The position numbers and the translations under genes are program-made. From the NCBI GenBank assembly GCA_963797255.1, contig CAWCOV010000035.1, positions 1 to 64,000 of the forward strand: a DNA stretch of 64,000 nucleotides, given 5' to 3'. Source of the stretch: JANXZS01 sp963797255 (GTDB lineage: Bacteria; Acidobacteriota; Terriglobia; Terriglobales; Acidobacteriaceae). This document shows positions 17,235 through 24,948 of this stretch, one piece after another (the first letter of the stretch is position 1; each line of letters begins with the position of its first letter). Below the pieces are notes generated by a model. It made no database searches. It saw only the letters and a program-made list of their open reading frames with translations, and had not been told where the DNA came from.

Positions 17235-17609
17235 AGACCCCCTGAAGTTTTGAAAGAATGACGGGTTTCTCTCGTAACGCGACCAGGGAAACGGTCGAGC
17301 ACAAGCGGAGTGGTTGGCATGGTAAAAGGATGTACTCTCAAACACCCGCTCTCGCAACATTTGAGCAGAGGTGTAAATCCTGCGGAATCGCGGAGTGTCA
17401 CCTTGAATAATGGTGGCGACTGGTCCGGACCGTCAAGACCCCGGAAGCTGGGAGAGAGTTCCGCACACTGCCGGTCACGAATCGAGAGCGAACTTGCCGG
17501 CTTGCAAAAGATCAACCGGGAATCGCTCCACGAGGCGACTGCGCAGGCAGCAACTTCAGGCGCAGTACGTGCTCTTCATGACGGGAAGGGTGGGCTGTAG
17601 GAATAAGAT
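17235..17609. other. Intergenic leader region of amtB
   Basis: No gene is convincing. A CTCAAA/TTTGAG inverted repeat at about 17336-17364 and a GGTCCGGACC palindrome near 17423 are visible. I looked for a sigma-54 -24/-12 pair ahead of amtB and did not find a clean one. Confidence 0.4.
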
Positions 17610-17897
17610 CTAGCAGCGTAGAACAAGCAGTGTTGCAGTGGATATCGGTCCCGGAACGTGCGAATTCAAGGCGACGGAACCCGGGTCGATCGCCGGATGT
17701 GCATCCACCGGCAAAGAACTCGATATCGCGCTGAACGCGCCAACAACATGGCCCGCAGCCGAATGGGATGAAACCTGGTGGCGCTCGCGCAGAACTGTCT
17801 CCGGCATATCAATCATCGGAGCGATGAAGATAGTCAGGACACAGACCAGGGCCGCAAAGGCCGCAGCGAATTTGAGAGCACGGAGCACGTATCGCAA
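17610..17897 (-). CDS. Small exported or membrane-anchored protein, unknown
   Basis: A frame of 95 codons starting with TTG (or GTG three codons later). It has a strong hydrophobic helix (LKFAAAFAALVCVLTIFIAPMI) near the N-terminus after a basic start, then a Ser/Ala/Val-rich tail. I recognise no family. Support is only the good membrane segment and the open frame; no clear ribosome site is seen, so the call is tentative. It is transcribed toward the amtB leader. Confidence 0.4.
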   Translation of the reverse strand: MRYVLRALKFAAAFAALVCVLTIFIAPMIDMPETVLRERHQVSSHSAAGHVVGAFSAISSSLPVDAHPAIDPGSVALNSHVPGPISTATLLVLRC

Positions 17898-18032
17898 ATA
17901 CTAGCGAAGTTGATCGCCACAGTGCGCTCAATCAGTTTTATTTATACGTCCAATAGATTCTTCCGCATCCACCCTCCTCCAACGCTGTAATTTCGTGTTG
18001 TTTGAAGGGGCAAAGTAGGAACTTCAGGGATC

Positions 18033-18630
18033 TCACTTCGCTTTCACCACCGGAGGCGGTGTCCACCTACCCTCAAGGATCGCCGCTTCGGGCCAGTACG
18101 ATCGGATGTAGAGAGTGAAATCGTCCTTGGGCGCGGGCAGCCACTTGGTCATCTTTTCTGGGCCGGGAGCCGTGGACGAAATGTAGAGCGTGAGCAAACC
18201 TTCTGGACCGTATTTCAGATCCTTGTTCTTGGTTCCGAGCGAGTAGCGAACGAGCTTATTGGCCTCAAAGAAATGGTGCTTGTTGTACATAGTCAACGAC
18301 CAGAAACCCTTAACCGGCGGCAGCCCATCCTTCGCAAATGTCACGCTGTATTGGTGAGCGCCATTGAGCCGGCGAAGGCCCGGAGAGCTTTTCGAAGATC
18401 TGCACGCGGTTGTAAATGTTCGCCATGGGCCATGCCCAGAAGAATGCCGAACGGCCCACCTGCGCGACGTACGCCTCTGTCATGCGCGTGCCCGGAACAG
18501 GACCGGGAACGGTCTTCTTCGCTTCAGGCAAAGACGCAGGCGCGGAGTTCTCAGTCGGAGAAGTTTTCGGCTGTTCACAGCCAACGATAAGGACAGCGCA
18601 TGTGATTGCTGCGACGAAAAGACCCTTCAT
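18033..18630 (-). pseudogene. DUF1254/DUF1214 protein with its middle deleted
   Basis: Intact relatives are exported proteins of roughly 450-480 residues with an N-terminal DUF1254 and a C-terminal DUF1214. Here the start is good (lipoprotein-like signal ending VLIVGC, then PGTRMTEAYVAQVGRSAFFW and NIYNRVQIFEKL of DUF1254). Near 18370 the frame jumps into the far C-terminal part, RLNGAHQYSVTFAK then GFWSLTMYNKHHFFEAN and SLYIRSYWPE-like DUF1214, in another frame. Some 250-300 codons are missing, so one deletion event with a frame change explains it. The left part would read into a short nonsense tail. Not functional as it stands. Confidence 0.8.
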
Positions 18631-18744
18631 GCTGGATTTCTCCTCACGCTAAACTAATGGCGCTATGGAAGATCTGATGCCGAGGCCTGGGCCATACAAA
18701 AAGCACGATTTTTCAATATTCAACAAATGCGTTTGTCATTCTAT

Positions 18745-18768
18745 ATCGGTAGATGCACTACTACCGAT
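18745..18768 (+). promoter_or_regulatory. Perfect 8-bp inverted repeat upstream of a small membrane protein gene
   Basis: ATCGGTAG - 8 bases - CTACCGAT, about 36 bases before the ATG at 18804. A second hairpin ACAAA/TTTGT is at 18723-18736. Could be an operator or a leader hairpin. Confidence 0.35.
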
Positions 18769-18803
18769 CACGGCGTTTCGCAGTACTCACAACGGAGTCC
18801 CCA

Positions 18804-19040
18804 ATGAGAGTCAAGTTCTGGCTGAAGCGTTTTTTGCAAGTCTTCTTGGTGGCGTTTGCCATACTCACCGTAAGCGAGATGCTGAAGGACCACGGACTCA
18901 GAAACGCGCTTCAATTCGCGGCACTGTGGGCCTTTCTTTCGACCTCGATTTTCATTGGAGTCAGGATCTACTACACCAGCAAGGGCAAGAACTGCCCCAT
19001 GTGCAACGACCTTCCACAAACGCAGCAGCACAAAAGCTAA
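18804..19040 (+). CDS. Small inner-membrane protein with a C-terminal CPMC motif
   Basis: A 78-residue protein with two predicted membrane helices (FLQVFLVAFAILTVSEML and LQFAALWAFLSTSIFIGVRIYY) joined by a short charged loop. After the second helix comes GKNCPMCNDLP, a CxxC pair that could bind zinc or take part in thiol chemistry. GGAG lies six to nine bases before the ATG. I recognise no family. It is monocistronic, behind two hairpins. Confidence 0.6.
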   Translation: MRVKFWLKRFLQVFLVAFAILTVSEMLKDHGLRNALQFAALWAFLSTSIFIGVRIYYTSKGKNCPMCNDLPQTQQHKS

Positions 19041-19084
19041 CTTGCTACTCGTTGACTCGCTGCTTTTTGTGGGCGGGCGGGTGG

Positions 19085-19115
19085 CCCATTCAAGCCCGCC
19101 GTTGGCTTGAGTGGG
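19085..19115. repeat. Palindromic intergenic repeat, second copy type
   Basis: CCCATTCAAGCC ... GGCTTGAGTGGG (12 bp with one mismatch, short spacer) in the sequence following GTGG. It resembles the palindrome at 15449-15479 in its GTGGCCCAYT core. I recall similar GCTTGAGTGGG palindromes as common between genes in Acidobacteria. Confidence 0.5.
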
Positions 19116-19180
19116 ATAGCGGACCAGAAGAACCGAACCGTCCTTCCGACTGCACGCTAAACCTGCTAACTTGCTGTTTC

Positions 19181-19248
19181 TAGCTATCCGCTTTTTAGCT
19201 AACCGCTCTTTAGCTAACCGCCCTTTAGCTAACCGCTTTTTAGCTAAG
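19181..19248. repeat. 15-bp tandem repeat, four full units
   Basis: Units TAGCTATCCGCTTTT, TAGCTAACCGCTCTT, TAGCTAACCGCCCTT and TAGCTAACCGCTTTT, then a partial TAGCTAAG, directly before the ribosome site of the next gene. The unit is a multiple of three but no gene on either strand explains it. Confidence 0.9.
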
Positions 19249-19258
19249 AAGAGGTCAC

Positions 19259-19552
19259 ATGACAATCCAGCCACCTCACCTGCTCATCGCCCTTGGAGTC
19301 ATGGCATCCACCGGAGCGACTGACGCTGTTTACGTTCTCTTCAACGCCGCCGTCACGTCGAGGCGTCGAACCGTAGCCGCGAATTGGAGCAGCATCTGGT
19401 ACCTGCTTTCCGCCTTCGCTGTCATCAGTTACACCGGAAATCCCGTTTATGTTTTCTTCGCTGCCGCAGGATCGTGGCTTGGAGCGTTCGGCGCGGTATC
19501 CTGGCTCGGCAAACCCGACTCTGCCAACCCGTTAGCAAAGAATCACCCATAG
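19259..19552 (+). CDS. Small membrane protein, unknown
   Basis: A 97-residue protein with two or three hydrophobic segments (LLIALGVMASTGATDAVYVLF, then SIWYLLSAFAVISYTG and PVYVFFAAAGSWLGAFGAVSWLG). AGAGG lies six bases before the ATG, so the start is well supported. No family is recognised; the pattern is compatible with a small channel-like or chaperone-like protein, which I will not name. The 15-bp tandem repeat ends eleven bases before its start, so repeat number could affect expression. Confidence 0.6.
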   Translation: MTIQPPHLLIALGVMASTGATDAVYVLFNAAVTSRRRTVAANWSSIWYLLSAFAVISYTGNPVYVFFAAAGSWLGAFGAVSWLGKPDSANPLAKNHP

Positions 19553-19752
19553 AATGGTTATGGGTGACAAAATCAGGAAAATGTAACCCCAACAAATCGC
19601 ATCATTTTTGAACACTTAGAGCGCTTAAATGCGTCTAATCCTGTAGACGTTGCTCTTGTAGAAGTTGTAGATTCCAAAGCGTATCTACCCAGGTGCACTC
19701 ACCTGATATCCCGCAAAAATCCTTCTAAAGTGGTAAAATTAAGGTTACGCCT

Positions 19753-21231
19753 ATGCCTCTCAAAACATTGTTCTTAAACCCGCCCTCGTTCGAGAATTTT
19801 GACGGCGGCGCCAGTTCCCGCTGGCCCGCAACCCGCGAAATCGAATCGTATTGGTACCCCGTCTGGCTAGCCTATCCCGCCGGAATGCTCGAGGGTTCCA
19901 AGCTCCTCGACGCGCCGCCGCATCACGTATCTGCGGACGAAACCATCGAGATTGCCAAGAAATTCGAATTCCTCGTTCTCTTCACCAGCACCGTCGGATG
20001 GGAGGGAGATCAGCGGCTAGCGGAAGCAATCAAGCGCGCGAACCCTTCGATCAAGATTGCATTCGTAGGACCCCCGGTTACCACCGCCCCTGACAAGGCG
20101 TTGAACGAGTGCCCTGTTATCGATTTTGTTTGCCGCCGCGAGTTTGACTACACCGTGAAGGAATTCGCGGAAGGCAAACCACTGGACGAGCTGCTCGGCA
20201 TCAGCTATCGCAAAAATGGCCAGGTGGTCCACAATCCTGATCGTCCGCAGATCGATGACCTCGACAAGCTACCCTGGGTCACCGATATCTACGCGCGCGA
20301 CATGGATGTGACACGCTACAACGTGCCTTTCCTGCTGCATCCCTACGTGGCTCTCTATTCCACTCGCGGATGCCCGGCCCAATGCACCTTCTGCCTCTGG
20401 CCACAAACGCTCAGTGGACACGCGTGGCGCAAGCGCTCTACCGACGATGTCGCGGCCGAGATGGCGCACGCCAAGAAAATCTTCCCGCACGTTAAAGAGT
20501 TCTTCTTCGATGACGACACCTTCAACATCCAAAAAGCGCGCACCATCGAACTCTGCGAAAAGTTGAAGCCACTCAACCTGACGTGGTCCTGCACTTCGCG
20601 CGTAACCACCGATCGCGAAACGCTGAAGGCCATGAAGGACGCGGGCTGCCGGCTGCTTATCGTCGGCTTTGAATCTGGCGATCCGCAGATTCTCAAGAAC
20701 ATCAAAAAGGGTGCCACTGTCGAGCGTGCTCGTGACTTCGCGCGCGATTGCCATGATCTCGGCCTGGTCATTCACGGCGACTTCATTCTCGGCCTGCCGG
20801 GCGAGACGAAGGAGTCCATCCGTAACACTATCAACTTCGCAAAGACCCTCGATGTGGAGACCATTCAGGTCTCGATCGCACACGCCTATCCGGGCACCGA
20901 GTTCTACGACTATGCGAAGGAGAATGGATTCATTACAAATCTGGATACTGCCGTCATGTCGGATGAAGGCGGCCACCAGATGGCGCATATCGAGTACCCC
21001 GGCCTGCCGAAGGAATACGTTCTGGAGATGGTGCACCGCTTCTACGACGAGTATTATTTCCGGCCCAAGGCCGCCTTCCGAGTTGTGTGGAAGGCTGCTG
21101 TCAACCGCGATCTACCTCGTCTCTACGTCGAAGCCAAGGCTTTCCTGAAACTTCGCGCAGCACGCAATAAGGTAGTACGCGACAGCAAAACGCAGGCGGC
21201 ACACGCTGCCACTGCGAAAGCAAACGTGTAG
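19753..21231 (+). CDS. hpnJ: Hopanoid-associated B12-binding radical SAM protein HpnJ
   Basis: A 492-residue radical SAM enzyme with an N-terminal cobalamin-binding-type region and the cluster motif CPAQCTFC (C207, C211, C214). The family is linked to making cyclitol-ether bacteriohopanepolyols from bacteriohopanetetrol derivatives. Landmarks typical for HpnJ are the opening PLKTLFLNPPSFENFDGGA, SYWYPVWLAYPAG and the FFDDDTFNI segment after the cluster. It sits alone; no hpnH, hpnI, hpnK or squalene-hopene cyclase is nearby. TAAAAT at 19734-19739 could be the -10. A GGTTACGCC leader without clear SD precedes the ATG. Confidence 0.88.
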   Translation: MPLKTLFLNPPSFENFDGGASSRWPATREIESYWYPVWLAYPAGMLEGSKLLDAPPHHVSADETIEIAKKFEFLVLFTSTVGWEGDQRLAEAIKRANPSIKIAFVGPPVTTAPDKALNECPVIDFVCRREFDYTVKEFAEGKPLDELLGISYRKNGQVVHNPDRPQIDDLDKLPWVTDIYARDMDVTRYNVPFLLHPYVALYSTRGCPAQCTFCLWPQTLSGHAWRKRSTDDVAAEMAHAKKIFPHVKEFFFDDDTFNIQKARTIELCEKLKPLNLTWSCTSRVTTDRETLKAMKDAGCRLLIVGFESGDPQILKNIKKGATVERARDFARDCHDLGLVIHGDFILGLPGETKESIRNTINFAKTLDVETIQVSIAHAYPGTEFYDYAKENGFITNLDTAVMSDEGGHQMAHIEYPGLPKEYVLEMVHRFYDEYYFRPKAAFRVVWKAAVNRDLPRLYVEAKAFLKLRAARNKVVRDSKTQAAHAATAKANV

Positions 21232-21257
21232 ATCGGTACCGCGTTAAGCCGAAAGAG

Positions 21258-21291
21258 AAGCGGTCAGCGGATCCGTGCTGACCGCTTTTCC
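21258..21291 (+). terminator. Rho-independent terminator after hpnJ
   Basis: Stem AAGCGGTCAGC / GCTGACCGCTT with loop GGATCCGT, ending in TTTTCC. Confidence 0.85.
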
Positions 21292-21351
21292 ATTGGGTTT
21301 CACTGCAGCTTGGTTAATTCAGAAACGTTGAATATTTGCGCACTCTGAAAA

Positions 21352-21807
21352 ATGAAGAAGACCATGAGTTCCACCATGACGTTTCGCCGATACCTGGTGC
21401 TCGCCGCTGTCATGCTGAGCGCGTCAGTGGGTGACACATTCCTGGGCCGCGGCATGAAGGATTTCGGCCCTGTATCAATTCATCACCTCGGCAGCCTGGT
21501 TCACGCGGTGGCAAACCCCTGGGTGATTTCCGGCATTCTCCTGCTCCTCTGTTTCTTTGCTTCTTATCTCACTGCGCTTTCCTGGGCAGACCTGACCTTT
21601 GTGCTTCCTTCCACCGCATTGGGTTACGTGGTCGTCGCGCTGCTTTCAAAGTTCTGGCTGCACGAGCAGATTTCTCCGCTTCGATGGGCGGGCATTTTGT
21701 TAATCGTGCTCGGCGTGGGCTTCGTTACCCAAGGCCCTTCGTATACTGACCATTCCCCTGCTGAATCTGCGGCGCTTTCCGATGCCGAAAAGGTTGGACG
21801 ATCATGA
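21352..21807 (+). CDS. Small DMT-family transporter subunit, first of a pair
   Basis: A 151-residue protein with four membrane helices, the layout of the EmrE/ArnE branch of the drug/metabolite transporter superfamily. The third and fourth helices contain LTFVLPSTALGYVVVALLSKFWL and RWAGILLIVLGVGFVTQ, which is the typical EamA-repeat finish. Such half-size proteins work as homo- or heterodimers that flip lipid-linked sugars or export small cations. The next gene, coding for a similar protein, overlaps its stop by four bases, so a heterodimer is expected. Several ATGs lie close together; the first is used here. Confidence 0.7.
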   Translation: MKKTMSSTMTFRRYLVLAAVMLSASVGDTFLGRGMKDFGPVSIHHLGSLVHAVANPWVISGILLLLCFFASYLTALSWADLTFVLPSTALGYVVVALLSKFWLHEQISPLRWAGILLIVLGVGFVTQGPSYTDHSPAESAALSDAEKVGRS

Positions 21808-22190
21808 CCAGCTCTGCGCTCAACAGCGCTTTGATGATCGCTGCCATCGTGCTTACCGCAACTGCGGGCGATGTGCTCACAGCTTCAGCAATGCGTAAGA
21901 TCGGCGATCTCGACGTCATACGGGCGGAACACGGCTTGACTGGAGCAATACGCGCGGTCGTGGGAAGCTTCAGGTTTGTGCTGGGCGTTATCTGCATGGC
22001 ACTCAGCTTTTTCTCATTGCTCTTTGCGGTGAGCAATGCGAATGTCAGCCTCATAGCCCCGGCATCCGCTTCCCTCACCTTCGTGAGCAATGCCGTGGCG
22101 GCCAAGTTTTTTCTACATGAGAATGTGAATCGTCGCCGATGGCTCGCGGCCATATTTGTGTGCTGCGGCGTCGCTCTCATGACGCGCTAG
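21804..22190 (+). CDS. Small DMT-family transporter subunit, second of a pair
   Basis: A 128-residue four-helix protein, homologous in layout to the preceding one: LMIAAIVLTATAGDVLTASAMRKIG parallels the first protein's helix one with its GD(T/V)F/L-G pair, and the end RRRWLAAIFVCCGVALMTR parallels its fourth helix. Its ATG overlaps the TGA of the first gene (ATGA), a strong sign of coupled translation. Likely forms the inner-membrane transporter together with it. A role in moving an isoprenoid-linked sugar would fit the WecG-type transferase next door, but that gene is on the other strand. Confidence 0.7.
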   Translation: MTSSALNSALMIAAIVLTATAGDVLTASAMRKIGDLDVIRAEHGLTGAIRAVVGSFRFVLGVICMALSFFSLLFAVSNANVSLIAPASASLTFVSNAVAAKFFLHENVNRRRWLAAIFVCCGVALMTR

Positions 22191-22253
22191 ATTTTGTCTT
22201 GGTCGTTCAGAAAATAATCAACAAACTCGACGATCCGAACTCTCAGACGAATC

Positions 22254-23033
22254 TCAATCAATCGGCAATCGGTTCCTATATCGCAGCATGAGCGGCAAAA
22301 GCTTGCGCGCATCCCAGTAGCGCGGAACGTAAAGTCGCGGCCTCGAGGCGCTGCGCAGCAGCCATCCCAGGCCCCACCGGTCCGCCCAGTTCGGGATGTG
22401 CACTTGGTCGCCGCTGAGAAAAGCAATTGCGGCGCCGATACAATGAATCGTCGGCTGGTATCCGAGATTCTGCTTGAGATACAGCCCAAGCCGTTCCTGG
22501 TTTCCCCCACCAATCGTGACAATAATGTGCCGAGGCGTGCGTTCGTTCAGCCGCGCAAGCAGGTCCTGATCGTCAATCCGGCTGCCATAAAAAGGCGCAA
22601 GATAAACATCATCCTGTGTCACCTCGACACCGTCCGCATTCAGCCAATCCACATTCTTCCGCGCGCTGTCAGGATTCGCCATGATCCAGTAGGTTCCGCG
22701 TGGGGCGCGGATCTCCGGCATTTGCAGCAGAACGCGAAGGTATTCAAGACCCGAGAGCCTGCGTATGGAATCCCTCTCCAGCAGGTTCCACAATCGGACC
22801 ATGAAGATGCTGTCTGTGATTGCGATATCGGCACCGAGGAGCGCCTCTCGATATGCAGTGTCGTGCGGAAGGTTTTTGAGTGCGGGCGCAGCTGGAACAA
22901 CTAGCAGTCCACCGGAACTTAGTCGTCGAATGGCGCTTGGCGCATCGCCGACGAAGAACTTCACTCCTAATATCGTGCGAAAGTTCTTGTGATCATCGAG
23001 GACTTCGGGACTTGCGGCAAGCACAGTATTCAT
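22254..23033 (-). CDS. WecG/TagA/CpsF-family glycosyltransferase
   Basis: A 259-residue enzyme of the GT26 family, which adds N-acetylmannosamine, its uronic acid or related sugars to a lipid-linked GlcNAc. Seen are the GVKFFVGDAPSAI opening, ADIAITDSIFMVRL (the family's pattern of a short Asp-rich loop), TYWIMANPDSARKN, and IIVTIGGGNQERLGLYLKQ. The C-terminal RWGLGWLLRSASRPRLYVPRY with basic residues is the membrane-association tail. Start is ATG after CAGATG-like weak SD. Placed beside an isomerase and a transporter pair, it suggests a surface polysaccharide or glycolipid. Confidence 0.82.
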   Translation of the reverse strand: MNTVLAASPEVLDDHKNFRTILGVKFFVGDAPSAIRRLSSGGLLVVPAAPALKNLPHDTAYREALLGADIAITDSIFMVRLWNLLERDSIRRLSGLEYLRVLLQMPEIRAPRGTYWIMANPDSARKNVDWLNADGVEVTQDDVYLAPFYGSRIDDQDLLARLNERTPRHIIVTIGGGNQERLGLYLKQNLGYQPTIHCIGAAIAFLSGDQVHIPNWADRWGLGWLLRSASRPRLYVPRYWDARKLLPLMLRYRNRLPID

Positions 23034-23107
23034 CTGTGGATAGTCACCGGCGTTTTGGTTTCAAAAGTCGTTAGAAGGCGCTGGGAAACAAATATGAATG
23101 TCCAGCA

Positions 23108-23713
23108 CTAAAAGAGTTCCGGTTTCGATTCTTCCTCTACAGCACTCAGGAATGAAGCCAGCGAGTTTATTTTGGGGGCTGCCAATTTACGCGAACTCTC
23201 CAATTTTAATCTGGACGGGAGGTCCTGAAGACTCCGCTTAAGGTTCTGAATGGCTGAAGTGAAGGTTTGGAAGCGCGTATCCCGCCCCACTTTGCTTACT
23301 CCTCGAAGTATCCCGATCGCCCCCAACTGTTCAAGAATGTCTGCGTCGCGAAGAATGGTGGATTCCACCGTCGCAGGTTCGTCTTTGGGCTGATGATTCT
23401 GTATGACCTCCAGCACCGCCGGAATTTTCTCCTGCGGAAAGCCGCAATGCACCAGAATTGCCGGCACTTCCTTCATTGTGTAAATCACGTGATCCCATTT
23501 AGCCAGCTTTTCGGGATCCTCGGGGCGATGCCCCACGAAAACTCCAAGATCGTGCAGCCATGCCGCCGCATAAACAACGTCGTCGTCATACGCCATTCCC
23601 TCACCAATCCGCTGGGTCAGCGCATAGAGCCGTGGCTGGTGTCCGTACTTGTCTTCCGGCAATGCCGCGCCTCGAATGTAAGCGGCGATCTCGCTACGAA
23701 AATCCAATGCCAT
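23108..23713 (-). CDS. HD-domain phosphohydrolase
   Basis: A 201-residue HD-superfamily metal phosphohydrolase. The metal ligands are in order: H25 in YGHQPRLYALT, H54-D55 in AAWLHDLGVF and D123 in LRDADILEQLG. Small members hydrolyse nucleotides or other phosphate esters; the substrate is not apparent. The gene is four bases downstream of the mannose-6-phosphate isomerase gene's stop on the same strand, so the two are probably co-transcribed. The opening MALDFRSEIAAYIRG has no signal peptide, so it acts in the cytoplasm. Confidence 0.8.
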   Translation of the reverse strand: MALDFRSEIAAYIRGAALPEDKYGHQPRLYALTQRIGEGMAYDDDVVYAAAWLHDLGVFVGHRPEDPEKLAKWDHVIYTMKEVPAILVHCGFPQEKIPAVLEVIQNHQPKDEPATVESTILRDADILEQLGAIGILRGVSKVGRDTRFQTFTSAIQNLKRSLQDLPSRLKLESSRKLAAPKINSLASFLSAVEEESKPELF

Positions 23714-23717
23714 TCTG

Positions 23718-24689
23718 CTATCCCTTCGGCACCATACGAACGATTTCTACACTCTTTTCGCAATGCAGATTCCATGGTCCGGCAGAGGCTGGAATCACTG
23801 CAACTTGACAGCGGCCAAATGGAAACGCATCGAAACCTTCGCCTCTAACACTCGCCTGGCCATCAACGATAAAGAAAATCTGAACGCAATTCGTATCGCT
23901 AACCGCAAGTTCCTGGGAGCTTATTATGCCTTCAAGTTTGAACGAGTCCACCCGGAAATAGTGTTCGTCGATGAGCGTGATGTGATTGCCCTCCACCCTC
24001 GCCGGAACTTTTCCTGCGCGGGTAGAAGACCGCATTGCTTCGAGAGACTTTTCGATGTGCAGTTCGCGCGGTCGTCCATAGTCGTATAGGCGGTAGGTCA
24101 CATCGCTGTTCTGCTGTGTCTCGAGGATCACGGAACCGGGTCCAATGGCATGCACCGTCCCCGCATCGACAAAGATCATTTCGCCCTTCGAAAACGGAAG
24201 GTAGTCCAGCAGATTTTCGAGCGTCGCGTCTTCGATCGCCTCTCGAACCTGCTCGTGGGTTACTCCCGGCTTGAACCCAACGGCAACCGCCGCTCCAGGC
24301 TCAGCGCCGAGTGCATACCAACACTCCGTCTTGCCGCGGGGCTGGCCATACTTTTGAGCCAATGTGTCGTCGGGATGCACCTGCACGCTGAGCTTCTCCC
24401 GGGGAAAGAGCACCTTTACCAGCAACGGGAAACCCTCCCCCTGATGGCCGGAACCAACCAGTTGATCGCCGAATTCCTGGTTCATCTGCCGCAACTGCTT
24501 ACCGGCGTGCGATCCTGTTTCGACGACGCACGTGTCGCCTGTGAGCCAGACCTCGCCAATTGGATCTCCCTCCGCCTTCACATTGAACCAGGGCGTGAGA
24601 TCCTCGAATCCCCAAACGCGAGTACGAAACTCTGGGGAAAGACGAAACGGTTCCAAGATCTGGGCGATCCCGGACGAAGAAATTTCCAA
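23718..24689 (-). CDS. Mannose-6-phosphate isomerase, class I
   Basis: Interconverts mannose 6-phosphate and fructose 6-phosphate, feeding mannose into central metabolism or supplying GDP-mannose. The cupin metal site is visible: QVHPDD, then the glutamate of GKTECWY and the histidine of DAGTVHAIGPGS. The RTRVWGFEDL opening is typical of the family's short bacterial form (about 320 residues). A TTG at 24689 is used because GAGGAG precedes it by seven bases; the frame extends to 24737 without better support. It begins the unit that also carries the HD gene. Confidence 0.8.
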   Translation of the reverse strand: MEISSSGIAQILEPFRLSPEFRTRVWGFEDLTPWFNVKAEGDPIGEVWLTGDTCVVETGSHAGKQLRQMNQEFGDQLVGSGHQGEGFPLLVKVLFPREKLSVQVHPDDTLAQKYGQPRGKTECWYALGAEPGAAVAVGFKPGVTHEQVREAIEDATLENLLDYLPFSKGEMIFVDAGTVHAIGPGSVILETQQNSDVTYRLYDYGRPRELHIEKSLEAMRSSTRAGKVPARVEGNHITLIDEHYFRVDSFKLEGIISSQELAVSDTNCVQIFFIVDGQASVRGEGFDAFPFGRCQVAVIPASAGPWNLHCEKSVEIVRMVPKG

Positions 24690-24884
24690 GTGCTTCTCCT
24701 CAATCAACTTAGTTCCAGTTTTCCAGAGTCGATACACTCTGGGTTGCGGGCTTATAGGTGTCTGATGCGGACGAAACGCTATTCACGTTCCATTTTAGCT
24801 GCCTCAGAGAGGCAAAACAAAGCTGTCCTCAAATCCCTTGCCCGCGAAGCATTCATATTTCAGGATTTAGAGGACCGATTGCTG

Positions 24885-24898
24885 TGGAAACGTTTCCA
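24885..24898. promoter_or_regulatory. LacI/GalR-family operator palindrome
   Basis: TGGAAACGTTTCCA, a perfect 14-bp palindrome with the central CG typical of LacI-family sites, 50 bases before the ATG at 24949. It could control that gene. A LacI regulator is encoded at 46726-47847. Confidence 0.55.
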
Positions 24899-24948
24899 TT
24901 GGCGGTACCGGGGCATCACAGCCGCTGGATTTGGCTTAAATTAGAGAT

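Noticed and set aside
17235..17400. Sigma-54 promoter for amtB
   Set aside because: No TGGCAC-N5-TTGCA pair at a sensible distance was found.
17310..17600. A plus-strand 96-codon frame upstream of amtB
   Set aside because: No hydrophobic core, family pattern or ribosome site; composition looks like non-coding leader.
19181..19248. Possible CRISPR array
   Set aside because: The units are 15 bp, adjoin without spacers and there are no cas genes.
18768..19274. A minus-strand frame of 168 codons with repeated KxRLA units
   Set aside because: The repeats are only the 15-bp tandem repeat read in frame; the rest is the antisense of the small membrane protein gene, with no ribosome site.
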